Assembly: GCF_900094925.1 (NCBI RefSeq)
Contig: NZ_FMAY01000001.1
Coordinates: 372,001 to 436,000, forward strand
DNA from: Kosakonia oryzendophytica
GTDB taxonomy: Bacteria; Pseudomonadota; Gammaproteobacteria; Enterobacterales; Enterobacteriaceae
DNA length: 64,000 bases
Reading direction: 5' to 3'
The stretch's first letter is position 1; every line of letters starts with the position of its first letter. Shown here in pieces: positions 52,301 to 62,643 of the stretch. Position numbers and translations under genes: made by a program. Below the pieces are notes generated by a model. The model was not told the origin of the DNA. It ran no database searches and saw nothing but the letters and a program-made list of their open reading frames with translations.

Positions 52301-54301
52301 GTGAAACAAACCGCTATACAATCCGCCAACCTCGAATTCAACGCTGAGGGTACACCTGTTTCCCGAGATTTCGACGATGTCTACTTCTCTAATGATAACG
52401 GGCTGGAAGAGACGCGTTATGTCTTTCTCGGCGGTAATCAGCTTGAACAGCGTTTTCCGGCGCATTCCCGTCCGCTGTTTATCGTGGCGGAGAGCGGGTT
52501 TGGCACCGGGCTGAATTTCCTGACCTTGTGGCAGGCATTCGCGGCCTTTCGCGTAGCACATCCCGACGCTACCCTGGAAAGATTACATTTCATCAGTTTT
52601 GAAAAATTTCCGCTGACCGCAGACGATCTGTGTAAAGCCCATGCCCACTGGCCGGAGCTTGCCCCTTGGGCAGAGCAGTTGCAAGCGCAGTGGCCGTTGC
52701 CATTTGCGGGCTGCCACCGTGTATTACTTGATGAAGGGCGCGTTACGCTGGATCTCTGGTTCGGCGATATCAACACGCTGACGGAGAAGCTGGACGATTC
52801 GTTAAACCAGCGCGTGGATGCCTGGTTCCTCGACGGTTTCGCGCCGGCGAAAAATCCGGATATGTGGACTCCGGCGCTGTTTCAGGCCATGGCGCGCCTC
52901 GCCAGACCTGGCGGCACGCTGGCGACCTTTACCTCTGCGGGTTTTGTGCGCCGCGGATTGCAAGATGCCGGGTTTACCATGCACAAGTGCAAGGGATTTG
53001 GCCGTAAACGCGAAATGTTGACCGGAGTGATGGAACAAACGCTCGCCCCCACGCCCCGCGCGCCATGGTTTGCCCGAAGCGCTGCCCGTGCGCGCGAAGT
53101 GGCACTGATTGGCGGCGGTGTAGCCAGCGCCCTGCTCTCTCTGGCGTTGTTGCGCCGTGGCTGGCAGGTGACGCTCTACTGCGCCGACAGTGCTCCGGCA
53201 GAAGGGGCATCCGGCAACCGCCAGGGGGCGCTTTATCCGCTCCTCAGTGCGCATGACCCGGCGCTGGCACACTTCTTCCCTGCTGCTTTTACCTTTGCCC
53301 GCCGGCTTTACGACGCGTTACCACTGGCGTTTGATCACCAATGGTGCGGTGTGACGCAACTGGGTTGGGATGGAAAAAGTCAGCAGAAGATTGCGCAGAT
53401 GCTGACGCTGGAATTACCGGGTGCGCTGGCCCACGGAGTGGATGCGCTAACCGTTCAGACCCTGACCGGCGTTAATACCGGCTGTGGCGGCATCACTTAT
53501 CCGGCGGGCGGCTGGCTCTGTCCGGCACAGCTGACGGCGGCAGCCATCGCGCTGGCCTGTGAACAGGGTTTGCAGGTGCACTACGGACATGACGTACAGC
53601 AGCTCACGCCTGCGGATAATGGCTGGCAATTGCATTTTCACCACGGCGAAGCACAGCAACATGCGGTAGTGGTACTGGCTAACGGGCACCGCATCAACCA
53701 GTTTGCACAGACGGAACACCTGCCTGTCTACCCGGTTGCCGGGCAGGTCAGTCATATCCCGACCACACCCGCGCTGGCTGAATTGCGTCAGGTACTCTGT
53801 TACGACGGTTATCTGACACCGCAAAATCCACTTAATCATCATCACTGTATCGGCGCCAGTTACCATCGCGGGCAGGCGCAGGCAGCGTATAGCGAAGCGG
53901 ATCAACAACAGAATCGCCAGCGCTTGCTGGACTGCTTGCCACAATCTGAGTGGGCTAAAGAGGTGGATATCTGCGCGGGTGAAGCCCGTTGCGGCGTGCG
54001 TTGCGCCACGCGTGATCATCTGCCCATGGTGGGCAATGTTGCGGATTATGAGGCAACGCTGGTGGCATACACGCAGCATGCCACTGAGGCAGGAAATACC
54101 GTCAGCGCGCCCGTTTATGAGGGGCTGTTCATGTTAGGCGCACTCGGTTCGCGCGGTTTATGCAGCGCCCCGCTGGCGGCGGAAATTCTGGCATCGCAGA
54201 TGAGCGATGAGCCTATCCCGCTGGACGGCGAAACGCTGGCAGCGATGAATCCGAACCGGTTATGGGTGAGAAAATTATTAAAGGGCAAAACGGTAAAATA
54301 A
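52301..54301 (+). CDS. mnmC: MnmC, bifunctional tRNA 5-methylaminomethyl-2-thiouridine enzyme
   Basis: 666 residues from the GTG at 52301 ([17 protein letters not shown]). The frame extends 20 codons upstream but E. coli starts here. The N-terminal methyltransferase domain (about 1-245; SAM loop [13 protein letters not shown] and [15 protein letters not shown]) follows the FAD-dependent C-terminal oxidoreductase (about 260-640; [21 protein letters not shown]) in reaction order. Completes mnm5s2U in tRNA wobble positions. Convergent with the AAA+ gene, 3 bases apart. Confidence 0.96.
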   Translation: MKQTAIQSANLEFNAEGTPVSRDFDDVYFSNDNGLEETRYVFLGGNQLEQRFPAHSRPLFIVAESGFGTGLNFLTLWQAFAAFRVAHPDATLERLHFISFEKFPLTADDLCKAHAHWPELAPWAEQLQAQWPLPFAGCHRVLLDEGRVTLDLWFGDINTLTEKLDDSLNQRVDAWFLDGFAPAKNPDMWTPALFQAMARLARPGGTLATFTSAGFVRRGLQDAGFTMHKCKGFGRKREMLTGVMEQTLAPTPRAPWFARSAARAREVALIGGGVASALLSLALLRRGWQVTLYCADSAPAEGASGNRQGALYPLLSAHDPALAHFFPAAFTFARRLYDALPLAFDHQWCGVTQLGWDGKSQQKIAQMLTLELPGALAHGVDALTVQTLTGVNTGCGGITYPAGGWLCPAQLTAAAIALACEQGLQVHYGHDVQQLTPADNGWQLHFHHGEAQQHAVVVLANGHRINQFAQTEHLPVYPVAGQVSHIPTTPALAELRQVLCYDGYLTPQNPLNHHHCIGASYHRGQAQAAYSEADQQQNRQRLLDCLPQSEWAKEVDICAGEARCGVRCATRDHLPMVGNVADYEATLVAYTQHATEAGNTVSAPVYEGLFMLGALGSRGLCSAPLAAEILASQMSDEPIPLDGETLAAMNPNRLWVRKLLKGKTVK

Positions 54302-54304
54302 GGA

Positions 54305-56374
54305 TTAAAGGGGCAATCGCCCCAATTTATTGAGCTCACGCCGAATGGCATGATCGATATGATGTAGCTGTATCTTATCGCTCTGTTCATCCGCAGCAAG
54401 CACAGCGGCCAGTAACGCCACATTGCAGATGCTTGCCCCCGTCAGATTGCCCCGAATAGCCAGCTCGGCAAAATCCACATCTTCAGCAAGTGCCAGTGTG
54501 GCTGGCCATATAGCCTGCCACATTTGCGTGCGCAGCGTCACATCCGGGTAGGTAAAGTGCGTGATAAAGGTGAACCGCCGACTAAAAGCCGTGTCGAGGT
54601 GCCCACGATGGTTGGTCGCAAGGATCACTAACCCAGGATAGTTTTCCAGTCGTTGCAGAAGGTAAGAGACTTCAATATTGGCATACCGATCATGGGCGTC
54701 TTTACTTTCACTGCGTTTACCGAACAACGCATCCGCTTCATCAAAGAATAATATTCCACTGTCTGTTTCTGCGAGATCAAAAACCAGCGACAGGTTTTTT
54801 TCCGTTTCCCCCACGTATTTACTGACCACCGCGGAGAGATCCACCTTTATAAGATCTGTATCGAGATGCTGCGCCAATACTTCCGCTGCCAGCGTTTTCC
54901 CGGTTCCGGGCTCGCCATAAAACAAAGCGCTTAACCCCTTTTTTCCGCCGGTTTTATGGGCAAAATGTTTGATAGTCACCCGTTCCCTCAGCCTGATGGC
55001 CGCCAGAATTTCCTCCATTTGTTTTTTAACAGACGGCGAAAGCACAATATCGTCGAACGTCCGAACAGGCGTTATACGGTGGGCCAGATTGCCGAAATTC
55101 TTACGTGACCGGTACAGCAACGTTTTTTGCAGATCGCCTGCGCCTAATAACGCATCTTTACCCCTTACCTGCCGGTAATAATCCGCTTCGGCAAGCAACA
55201 AGGAGATATCGGCTGGGCTAAAGGCGTAACGCTCTGCCAGCGTCTGCAACCGTTGGTTTTCGCTAACACTTTGCCGGGGCCACGCCATCTGCAATAACTT
55301 GCTTTTCGCCATGGCATCCGGACACGGCAAAGAAAGATGAATGCTGGGTAGAACGCGGAATAAAGGGCTTTCAGCTGTCGAATCCGTTAGTACAAAGAAA
55401 GGCAAGCGGACCTGAGGCAATAGTCGTTCAAGCACACTGATAACACTTTTTTTTGCCCCCCCGGCATCAGCCCAGTGCACGCAAACCACCCCAGCATTAT
55501 CCATCAGCGCGTCACGGATGATTTCCGCAACCGCCTGTTGTTGCTGTGGCTCGGCCACATTATCCAGATCGCGGATATCCAGACGCCATAACGCACGTTG
55601 GTGTTGCCACAGAATGTTGGCAAGCCCATTTTCACGCCCATCCAGCGCGCACCCGTCCAAAACAATGACCGGCGGTGTTTCTCCCACCGGTTCCAGGCAT
55701 AAACAACTTATTTGTTCACTGAGAGTCACCGGGTACAACGTCATCGCATCGGTTACAACAGGCTGCGGATAAGGATAACGATACTTCGCCATCGATCCAT
55801 TGCCGCAAAGAAAATGCCACACCGATTCGCTGCACATATAAAATGTGGTAGGTATTTTATTTTCATTAATTGTTGTTTTAAATAATAAAGAGAACTGGAA
55901 TAGCGGTGATGATGGGTGTAATGCTGAAAGTAATAATTGATATTCCGTTTGCGCGGATGAAAACAGTTGCATGAGTAACTTATCGCTTACCCCTTCTTTT
56001 ATTCCACTGTCCGGCAATGCACTATAATGCGCACTCAAACGCGGTAACAAACAGACGAGAAGAATGTCTCGCTCAAATAATGTTAAATCAAATTGTTCAA
56101 TCAGTCTGTTAAGCCGCGTCGTTAAGGCCTCTCGCGAGTCCGGGAGAGGGTGAAATGCTAACCAGACAGGAACGTCGTATAGATCGTTGGAATACGCATT
56201 CTGCGCCCTGGCAGGCAAGAAAAATGGCGAAAAATATGCAGGAACCACTTCATTTCGCTGTAAATATGCCTGCTGAAAAAGCAGATCTATTCGTGACAGG
56301 CAGCGATAGAAGTCAGTCTCATCGTTATTATCATCGTGTTGAGAAAATACATCAATTCCGGAATACAGAGACAT
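54305..56374 (-). CDS. Stand-alone AAA+ ATPase, contractile-injection-system type
   Basis: 689 residues. One intact C-terminal AAA+ module: Walker A GEPGTGKT (487-494), Walker B ILFFDEAD (D545, E546), sensor 1 N588 (LATNH), arginine fingers R599/R600, then a helical lid. An earlier block (about 235-400) has strand-loop cues of a degenerate AAA domain without Walker A. The tail KDAHDRYANIEVSYLLQRLENYPG and the lid GASICNVALLAAVLAA match ATPases found with extracellular contractile injection systems (Afp15/PVC15 type, similar size). No sheath, tube or baseplate gene is present here. The 5' half is clearly AT-rich relative to neighbours, suggesting transfer. Not at this place in E. coli K-12. 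Confidence 0.75.
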   Translation of the reverse strand: MSLYSGIDVFSQHDDNNDETDFYRCLSRIDLLFQQAYLQRNEVVPAYFSPFFLPARAQNAYSNDLYDVPVWLAFHPLPDSREALTTRLNRLIEQFDLTLFERDILLVCLLPRLSAHYSALPDSGIKEGVSDKLLMQLFSSAQTEYQLLLSALHPSSPLFQFSLLFKTTINENKIPTTFYMCSESVWHFLCGNGSMAKYRYPYPQPVVTDAMTLYPVTLSEQISCLCLEPVGETPPVIVLDGCALDGRENGLANILWQHQRALWRLDIRDLDNVAEPQQQQAVAEIIRDALMDNAGVVCVHWADAGGAKKSVISVLERLLPQVRLPFFVLTDSTAESPLFRVLPSIHLSLPCPDAMAKSKLLQMAWPRQSVSENQRLQTLAERYAFSPADISLLLAEADYYRQVRGKDALLGAGDLQKTLLYRSRKNFGNLAHRITPVRTFDDIVLSPSVKKQMEEILAAIRLRERVTIKHFAHKTGGKKGLSALFYGEPGTGKTLAAEVLAQHLDTDLIKVDLSAVVSKYVGETEKNLSLVFDLAETDSGILFFDEADALFGKRSESKDAHDRYANIEVSYLLQRLENYPGLVILATNHRGHLDTAFSRRFTFITHFTYPDVTLRTQMWQAIWPATLALAEDVDFAELAIRGNLTGASICNVALLAAVLAADEQSDKIQLHHIDHAIRRELNKLGRLPL

Positions 56375-56636
56375 AATTTCCCCTATTGGCTATCGGTGCA
56401 GGAGGCGTTTACCCTCCTGCAAAGATGACATCCGGAATAATGGATACCCGTTTCATGCGAAAAAGTACGCAAGGATAAAAAAGACTCTAGGCCCGGCCAA
56501 TGATGAGTTCAACGTTGGCAACAGGAATTTAGGATATTTCATGACCGCAAAGAGGCCGACATGAAATCAACGATACGGGAGTAAACGCTGTTGTTGTAAA
56601 AAGAGGATCCCTCTCCTGCAGGAGAGGGTAAACAGC
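56375..56636. other. Upstream region of the AAA+ gene
   Basis: 262 bases with no gene. Contains an inverted repeat ATTTCATG (56536-56543) / CATGAAAT (56560-56567) around a 16-base spacer, and the yfcL terminator. The AAA+ promoter should lie here; I cannot place its boxes. Confidence 0.4.
56609..56628 (-). terminator. Terminator after yfcL
   Basis: CCCTCTCCTGCAGGAGAGGG, a perfect 20-base palindrome; the minus strand continues ATCCTC then TTTTT. Ends the aroC-side operon before the inserted AAA+ gene. Confidence 0.75.
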
Positions 56637-56915
56637 TTAATGCGCTTTCGCTTGCTGATAGAGGTTTTCCCACATGCCAAGCACCAGCGCCTGATCGCGT
56701 GGAGAAAGTTCGCCCGCCTGAATAGCGGTTTCCACACTGTGGGTCACTTTGGCGTACACCGCTTCGTGCGAATGGTCTTCACCGCTTTCGAGATCGGCCA
56801 CCGCCAGCGTCAAATGCCCGCGCAGATAACCGCCAGCAAACAGCTCATCATCACTGGCGCTTTCCACCATATTGTCAATTAACGCCAGAATGCGTGATTC
56901 TAACTCCGCGATCAT
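56637..56915 (-). CDS. yfcL: YfcL family protein
   Basis: 92 residues, same length as E. coli YfcL (N-terminal [33 protein letters not shown] near the end). A small acidic helical protein of unknown function. Last gene of mepA-yfcA-epmC-yfcL; 27 bases after epmC. Confidence 0.94.
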   Translation of the reverse strand: MIAELESRILALIDNMVESASDDELFAGGYLRGHLTLAVADLESGEDHSHEAVYAKVTHSVETAIQAGELSPRDQALVLGMWENLYQQAKAH

Positions 56916-56942
56916 CTCTCTTCCTCTTTTGAAAACATGGCC

Positions 56943-57482
56943 TTACAGGTCTTCAGGCCACGGGAACTGTTCTGCCGCAAAAGGCGGCGTCTGATAATAG
57001 TCCTGCAATGCTTTGATAAACCGCGCCGGACGGGCAGGAATACCCTGTTCCAGATAGGTCATCACCTGCGCGTGGACGCGGCGCTGAAAAACAATACGAT
57101 CCGGTTCGAAATCCCCTTCGAGGTTGTCGCAGCTGACGTTAAACGGAAACCCCGCCGCCACGCAAAACAACCAGTCAAAAGCCTGGGGTTTGACTTCCAC
57201 ATCTTCGAATTGCCCCTGTGTCGCGGCATCGCGTCCATCCGGGCAGTACCAGTAACCGAAATCCACCAACTTGCGACGCTCCGCCCCGGCAATGCACCAG
57301 TGCGAAATCTCATGTAACGCGCTGGCGTAAAAACCGTGGGCAAAGACGATGCGGTTGTAGGGCGCATCGGCGTCTGCGGGAAGATAGATCGGTTCATCGT
57401 CGCCTTTAATCAGACGGGTATTAAAATCGTCTGCAAAGCAGCGATTAAAAATATCAATCAACTGTTGGTAGTGATGGGTCAT
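56943..57482 (-). CDS. epmC: EpmC (YfcM), elongation factor P hydroxylase
   Basis: 179 residues (182 in E. coli). Hydroxylates the lysyl-lysine on elongation factor P. HEISHW (H57, E58, H61) gives the metal-binding motif, followed by GYWYCPDGRDA and VEVKPQAFDWLFCVAAG. Overlaps yfcA by 4 bases. Confidence 0.95.
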   Translation of the reverse strand: MTHHYQQLIDIFNRCFADDFNTRLIKGDDEPIYLPADADAPYNRIVFAHGFYASALHEISHWCIAGAERRKLVDFGYWYCPDGRDAATQGQFEDVEVKPQAFDWLFCVAAGFPFNVSCDNLEGDFEPDRIVFQRRVHAQVMTYLEQGIPARPARFIKALQDYYQTPPFAAEQFPWPEDL

Positions 57483-58291
57483 ACGTTCACCCCCATAAAC
57501 CGGAGGATCTCCTGGCCGTGACTGTCATAGAGAAGTTTTGCGCTCATCACCGCCGAGACAATCACAATCATCGGGCGAATGAGCTTTTGCCCTTTACTGA
57601 GCACCAGGCGCGAGCCCATGCGCGCGCCGAGAAATTGCCCGGCCAGCATCACAAAACCGGTAGCCCATACCACTTTGCCGCCAATAATAAACAACAGCAG
57701 ACCGCCGATATTGGAGGTCGCATTCAACACTTTGGCATGCGCGGTGGACTTTGCCAGGTTGTAACCTGCCAGCGTGACAAAAGCCAGCGCATAAAAAGAA
57801 CCGGCTCCCGGGCCAAAAAAGCCGTCATAGAACCCAACACAACCGCCAGCCACCAGCGCAAAAGGCAGGCCGTACAGGCGACGCTGGCGGTCTTCTTCGC
57901 CCAGTTTAGGCATTAGCAGAAAGTAAAGACCGATACAGATAACCAACACGGGCAGGATCTGGCGCAGCACATCGGACTGCACGTGTTGGACTAACAATGC
58001 ACCGGTCGTGGAACCGATGAAGGTCATCAGAATATTGAGTTTCTGATCGGCAATGTTCACCACTTTGCGACGAATAAAATAGAGCGTGGAGGAGATCGAA
58101 CCGCCGCAGGCCTGCAACTTATTCGTCGCCAGCGCCTGTGCCGGAGACATCCCGGCTGCCAGTAGGGCGGGCACCGTTAACAGCCCGCCGCCACCGGCCA
58201 GCGCATCAATAAACCCGGCCAGTAATGCGACAAAAAAAAGCGCCACCATTAATAGCGGCGACACCAAAAACAGTTCTTGAAAGGTTTCCAT
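57479..58291 (-). CDS. yfcA: YfcA, TSUP-family membrane transporter
   Basis: 270 residues (269 in E. coli). TauE/SafE/TSUP fold with about eight membrane segments; the conserved GGGGLLTVPALLAAG near residues 33-47 and GFYDGFFGPGAGSF near 152-165 are the two-fold repeat motifs. Predicted sulfur-compound or carboxylate exporter; substrate unknown. Its ATG overlaps the mepA stop by one base. Confidence 0.94.
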   Translation of the reverse strand: METFQELFLVSPLLMVALFFVALLAGFIDALAGGGGLLTVPALLAAGMSPAQALATNKLQACGGSISSTLYFIRRKVVNIADQKLNILMTFIGSTTGALLVQHVQSDVLRQILPVLVICIGLYFLLMPKLGEEDRQRRLYGLPFALVAGGCVGFYDGFFGPGAGSFYALAFVTLAGYNLAKSTAHAKVLNATSNIGGLLLFIIGGKVVWATGFVMLAGQFLGARMGSRLVLSKGQKLIRPMIVIVSAVMSAKLLYDSHGQEILRFMGVNV

Positions 58292-59115
58292 TACAATGCG
58301 TGCTCATCCAGTAGAGCCTGGCAAGACGGCGGCAAAGGCGGCGGCGTCTTTTTCTCAGGCGTGGTGCTGCCGGGTTTCGCCGGTTCGAACCAACTTTGCA
58401 ATTCTGCGCCACATCCATCGCCAGGCGGCGGCAGAGGTTGATCTTCACATTCCAGGCTGTCTGCCGGGCAACGCAGACGTACATGCATATGCGCACGATG
58501 CTGGAACCACGGGCGCACTTTACGTAACCAGTCACGGTCCGTACCCGCATCCAGACAGAGTTGCTGCTTGATAGCCGGGTTCACGAAGATACGCGTCACG
58601 TCGTTATCCTGCGCCGCCAGTTTGATCATACTGCTGATTTCTGGCTTCCAAAGTTCCGGCACCACCTGCTTACCATCGCGAGAGACCAGATCCAGTGCCT
58701 GCGGTTTCAGCAGTTGCGCTGCGCTCCAGCGTGCTTTCGGCAGTTGCAGGAAGATATCCACATCCAGGCCGGATTGATGGCTGGCGTGGCCGCCATTAAA
58801 GCGCCCACCAGCGGGCATCCCCATATCGCCGACCAACACAGTCCCCATTCCCAGATTGTGCACCTGATTGCTCAGGCGCTGAATAAACAACACCAGATCC
58901 GGGTGGCCGAAATAGCGGCGCTGATCGGTACGCATCACCTGATAATTATCCGCCTGTAGCGGTAACTCCTGCGCACCAACAATGCAGCCATTGGCGAATG
59001 CGCCAATAGATTGGGGGCTACCGGCAACGGGGTGAGTCAGCTTTTGCCAGGGGGTTGCCGCCGTCGCGGCGGCGCTTATCAGCAGCGCAAACAGCGCAAT
59101 TGCCGTGTTGTTCAT
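58291..59115 (-). CDS. mepA: MepA, murein DD-endopeptidase
   Basis: 274 residues. Penicillin-insensitive periplasmic LAS-type metallopeptidase that cuts D-Ala-mDAP cross-links. Signal peptide of about 19 residues (ends AATAA). Zinc ligands H113 and D120 ([11 protein letters not shown]) and H211 (AHMHVRL); the conserved Cys set is also present (for example C44, C187). Three bases after aroC. Confidence 0.96.
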   Translation of the reverse strand: MNNTAIALFALLISAAATAATPWQKLTHPVAGSPQSIGAFANGCIVGAQELPLQADNYQVMRTDQRRYFGHPDLVLFIQRLSNQVHNLGMGTVLVGDMGMPAGGRFNGGHASHQSGLDVDIFLQLPKARWSAAQLLKPQALDLVSRDGKQVVPELWKPEISSMIKLAAQDNDVTRIFVNPAIKQQLCLDAGTDRDWLRKVRPWFQHRAHMHVRLRCPADSLECEDQPLPPPGDGCGAELQSWFEPAKPGSTTPEKKTPPPLPPSCQALLDEHAL

Positions 59116-59118
59116 TGT

Positions 59119-60204
59119 TTACCAGCGTGGAATATCGGTCGTAACATCGGCGTTCTGCGCGCGCTGGCGCAGGAAGTGATCCATCAGCACAATGGCCAGC
59201 ATCGCTTCCGCGATAGGCACTGCGCGAATGCCGACGCAGGGATCGTGGCGACCTTTGGTGATCATTTCCACTTCGTCGCCAAAACGGTTGATGGTACGCC
59301 CCGGTACAGTAATGCTTGATGTTGGTTTCAGCGCGATAGTGGCAATAATTTGCTGGCCGCTACTGATACCCCCCAGGATGCCACCCGCATGGTTGCTCTG
59401 GAAACCCTGTTTGGTGATTTCGTCACGGTTTTCGCTGCCGCGCAGCTTCACCACGTCAAAGCCGTCGCCGATTTCAACGCCCTTGACCGCGTTAATGCTC
59501 ATCAGCGCGTGGGCGATATCCGCATCCAGGCGGTCGAACACCGGCTCGCCCAGGCCTGCCGGAACGCCGTCTGCTACCACTGTCACTTTCGCGCCAATAG
59601 AGTCGCCTTCTTTCTTCAGACCACGCATCAGTTCATCCAGTGCGTCGATCTTGCCCGGCTCCGGGCAGAAAAATGGGTTCTGCTCAACCTGATCCCAGTC
59701 TTCGATCGCCAGCGGAATATCCCCCATCTGGGTCAGACATCCGCGGATAACAATGCCAAACTTCTGCGCCAGATATTTTTTAGCAATAGCACCTGCGGCA
59801 ACGCGCATGGCGGTTTCACGGGCAGAGGAACGACCACCACCGCGGTAATCACGCACGCCATATTTTAGTTCGTAGGTGTAATCAGCATGCCCCGGACGGA
59901 ACAGATCTTTAATCGCGCCGTAATCCTGCGAACGCTGGTCAGTATTTTCAATCAACAAACCAATGCTGGTGCCGGTGGTCACGCCTTCAAACACGCCAGA
60001 GAGAATTTTCACCTGGTCCGGCTCACGGCGTTGCGTGGTGTAACGCGATGTCCCCGGACGGCGTCTGTCCAGATCATGCTGCAAATCCGCTTCGGTCAGC
60101 GGAATACCCGGCGGTACCCCATCAACGATACAGCCCAGTGCCAGGCCATGCGATTCGCCGAAAGTGGTTACGCGAAAGAGTTGTCCAATTGTGTTTCCTG
60201 CCAT
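59119..60204 (-). CDS. aroC: AroC, chorismate synthase
   Basis: 361 residues from the ATG at 60204 ([24 protein letters not shown] five bases upstream). Final shikimate step, EPSP to chorismate, needing reduced FMN. Signature GESHG (16-20), [14 protein letters not shown] and [12 protein letters not shown] are intact. Upstream of mepA. Confidence 0.98.
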   Translation of the reverse strand: MAGNTIGQLFRVTTFGESHGLALGCIVDGVPPGIPLTEADLQHDLDRRRPGTSRYTTQRREPDQVKILSGVFEGVTTGTSIGLLIENTDQRSQDYGAIKDLFRPGHADYTYELKYGVRDYRGGGRSSARETAMRVAAGAIAKKYLAQKFGIVIRGCLTQMGDIPLAIEDWDQVEQNPFFCPEPGKIDALDELMRGLKKEGDSIGAKVTVVADGVPAGLGEPVFDRLDADIAHALMSINAVKGVEIGDGFDVVKLRGSENRDEITKQGFQSNHAGGILGGISSGQQIIATIALKPTSSITVPGRTINRFGDEVEMITKGRHDPCVGIRAVPIAEAMLAIVLMDHFLRQRAQNADVTTDIPRW

Positions 60205-60243
60205 CACGGCTCCGTTGTCGTTGTTTGTGTTGTTGAGCGTCGT

Positions 60244-61176
60244 TTAATCTTTATAAATGCTGAAATGTTCCTGCGCGGCGATAAGTTGCGCTTTCGTCAG
60301 CATAAAGACGCCGTCCCCGCCGTTATCAAACTCCAGCCAGGTAAACGGCACATCCGGATATTGTTCAATCAGATGTACCATGCTGTTACCCACTTCACAA
60401 ATCAGGATGCCATTATCAGCGAGATAATCCGGCGCGCCAGCCAGGATGCGGCGTGTCAGTTTCAGCCCATCGCTACCGGAGGCCAGCCCCAATTCTGGTT
60501 CGTGGCGATATTCTGACGGCAGGTCAGACATATCTTCTTCATCCACATAAGGCGGGTTCGTCACAATCAGATCGTACTGAACTTTCGGCAGCTCGCGGAA
60601 CACATCAGAGCGGATCGGCGTAACGTGATGAATCAGGCCATGCTCTTCAATATTGTGCTCGGTCACCGCCAGCGCATCCGTGGAGATGTCCACGGCGTCC
60701 ACTTCCGCTTCCGGGAAGGCGTAAGCACAGGCGATAGCAATACAGCCGCTGCCGGTGCACATATCCAGAATATGCTGGGGTTGCGCATGTACCAACCCGG
60801 AAAAATGGTTGTTGATCAGCTCGCCGATGGGCGAACGCGGCACCAGCACACGCTCATCAACATAGAATTCGTGGCCGCAGAACCAGGCCTTATTGGTCAG
60901 ATAGGCAACCGGAATACGCTCATTAACGCGGCGGATAACGCGCTCAACAATGCGATGACGCTCACTGGAGGTCAGGCGCGCATTGCGCATATCTTCCGGA
61001 ATATCCAGCGGTAAATAGAGCGTCGGCAGCACCAGTTGCACCGCTTCATCCCACGGGTTATCCGTGCCGTGACCGTACCAGATATTGGCGGCGCTAAACC
61101 GGCTGACCGACCAGCGCAGCATGTCCTGAATGGTGTGCAGCTCATTCACTGCTTCTTCAACGAAAATTTTATCCAT
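60244..61176 (-). CDS. prmB: PrmB, ribosomal protein uL3 N5-glutamine methyltransferase
   Basis: 310 residues from the ATG at 61176 ([18 protein letters not shown]), the E. coli start; the frame runs 24 codons further. Class I methyltransferase: SAM motif [19 protein letters not shown] and the catalytic NPPY in [14 protein letters not shown]. Methylates a glutamine of ribosomal protein L3. Divergent from smrB. Confidence 0.97.
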   Translation of the reverse strand: MDKIFVEEAVNELHTIQDMLRWSVSRFSAANIWYGHGTDNPWDEAVQLVLPTLYLPLDIPEDMRNARLTSSERHRIVERVIRRVNERIPVAYLTNKAWFCGHEFYVDERVLVPRSPIGELINNHFSGLVHAQPQHILDMCTGSGCIAIACAYAFPEAEVDAVDISTDALAVTEHNIEEHGLIHHVTPIRSDVFRELPKVQYDLIVTNPPYVDEEDMSDLPSEYRHEPELGLASGSDGLKLTRRILAGAPDYLADNGILICEVGNSMVHLIEQYPDVPFTWLEFDNGGDGVFMLTKAQLIAAQEHFSIYKD

Positions 61177-61340
61177 AGTATCCCCCAGGCCCATGCTCGC
61201 ATTAAATTCGGCGGCTAGTTTGCCATGAAGACGGCGATAAATCAGCATCGTCTCGTGCAGTGGGGGGAAAAATGCATTTTGCTACACCGCAGCCGCGGTG
61301 AGTCGGGTACACTGAAGGAAAGAAGAGATGAGATGTACAG

Positions 61341-61892
61341 ATGAAAAAGAAACCATCGCTTAGCGAGGAGGAGCAAGCGCTGTTCCGACAACTGATGACC
61401 GGGACACGTCAGCTCAAGCAGGACACAGTGATACACCGCCCGATACGCAAAAAAGTAAGCGAAGTGCCGGTGAAAAGGCTGCTTCAGGAGCAGGCCGATA
61501 ACAGCCATTACTTTTCCGATGAGTTTCAGCCGCTGCTGAACACCGAAGGCCCGGTGAAATATGTCCGCGAAGATGTCAGCCATTTTGAGCTGAAGAAGAT
61601 CCGCCGGGGCGATTATTCACCGGAGCTGTTTCTCGATCTGCACGGTTTAACCCAGCAGCAGGCGAAACAGGAATTGGGCGCGCTGATTGCCGCCTGCCGC
61701 CGCGAACATGTCTTTTGCGCGTGTGTGATGCACGGTCACGGCAAACATATTCTCAAGCAACAAACGCCGCTGTGGCTGGCGCAGCATCCTCACGTGATGG
61801 CATTCCATCAGGCACCGAAAGAGTACGGTGGCGATGCCGCCATCCTGGTGCTGATTGAAGTGGAAGAGTGGCAGCCGCCTGAACTTCCCTGA
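61341..61892 (+). CDS. smrB: SmrB, ribosome-collision endonuclease (Smr domain)
   Basis: 183 residues. N-terminal extension for ribosome contact ([18 protein letters not shown]), C-terminal Smr domain with DLHG ([16 protein letters not shown] near 94-109) and MHGHGKHIL. In E. coli SmrB cuts mRNA between collided ribosomes, feeding tmRNA rescue. Ends at a hairpin shared with sixA. Confidence 0.96.
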   Translation: MKKKPSLSEEEQALFRQLMTGTRQLKQDTVIHRPIRKKVSEVPVKRLLQEQADNSHYFSDEFQPLLNTEGPVKYVREDVSHFELKKIRRGDYSPELFLDLHGLTQQQAKQELGALIAACRREHVFCACVMHGHGKHILKQQTPLWLAQHPHVMAFHQAPKEYGGDAAILVLIEVEEWQPPELP

Positions 61893-61904
61893 AGCCAGAA
61901 ACGA

Positions 61905-61929
61905 CAAGAGCCGCATTGTGCGGCTCTTG
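61905..61929. terminator. Hairpin between smrB and sixA
   Basis: CAAGAGCCGC/GCGGCTCTTG 10-bp stem, 5-base loop, between convergent genes. No T-run on either side, so weak or factor-dependent. Confidence 0.55.
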
Positions 61930-61948
61930 AATACCATGGTCCGGCGAA

Positions 61949-62434
61949 TCAGATGGCTTTACGCATCTTCAGGTTGCAGGGACTCATTTGCCAGTCAAAG
62001 GTGCCTTTACCGTTCTCGTCAAGCGTAACGCAGGCGATCGCGGAAGTCGTAAACATTGGCGGTGCTTCACCCGGGCAGAGCTCGGACACCAGGTAACCCA
62101 CCAGTGGCAGGTGAGAGATCACCAGCACAGAGGAGAGACCTTCGTTCGCCAGCGCCTGAAGATAAGCGCTAACAAGGCCAATGTCGCCACAAGGCGTCAG
62201 TTCCGGCAGGACATCCACGTTGTCAGGCAGGTTTACACACTCCCCCACCATTTTCAGCGTCTGTTCAGCACGTAAAAAAGGGCTGACCAGAACACGTTCA
62301 ACATCCACTTTTTGACCTTTCAACCAGGTTGCCATCAGACGGGATTCGTCGCAGCCACAAGGGGTTAAGGGACGAACCGAGTCACTGGCTGCATCGAGGG
62401 CAGCGTCGCCGTGACGCATGATAAAAACTTGCAT
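61949..62434 (-). CDS. sixA: SixA, phosphohistidine phosphatase
   Basis: 161 residues. Histidine phosphatase (phosphoglycerate-mutase-like) with the N-terminal RHG (IMRHGDAA, H8 the nucleophile) and SHLPLVG near residue 107. Removes phosphate from phosphohistidine proteins, in E. coli chiefly NPr of the nitrogen PTS. Convergent with smrB, downstream of fadJ's end. Confidence 0.96.
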   Translation of the reverse strand: MQVFIMRHGDAALDAASDSVRPLTPCGCDESRLMATWLKGQKVDVERVLVSPFLRAEQTLKMVGECVNLPDNVDVLPELTPCGDIGLVSAYLQALANEGLSSVLVISHLPLVGYLVSELCPGEAPPMFTTSAIACVTLDENGKGTFDWQMSPCNLKMRKAI

Positions 62435-62643
62435 ATTGCACCGCTTTTGTTAACCAGAATCATTAATAGTTCCACTGCGAAACCCTTTCGCAACGACGGG
62501 AAATATCAATGGCCGGGCATTGTGCCTGATTCATTCTCTGAATGAAACGCTGTTTTTTACCTCAATGGCGTAAGTGTAGTCAATGATTGTTTACAAAATA
62601 ACCGCGAACGCCATGAGCAATAACAGATTTAAATATTTAGACC

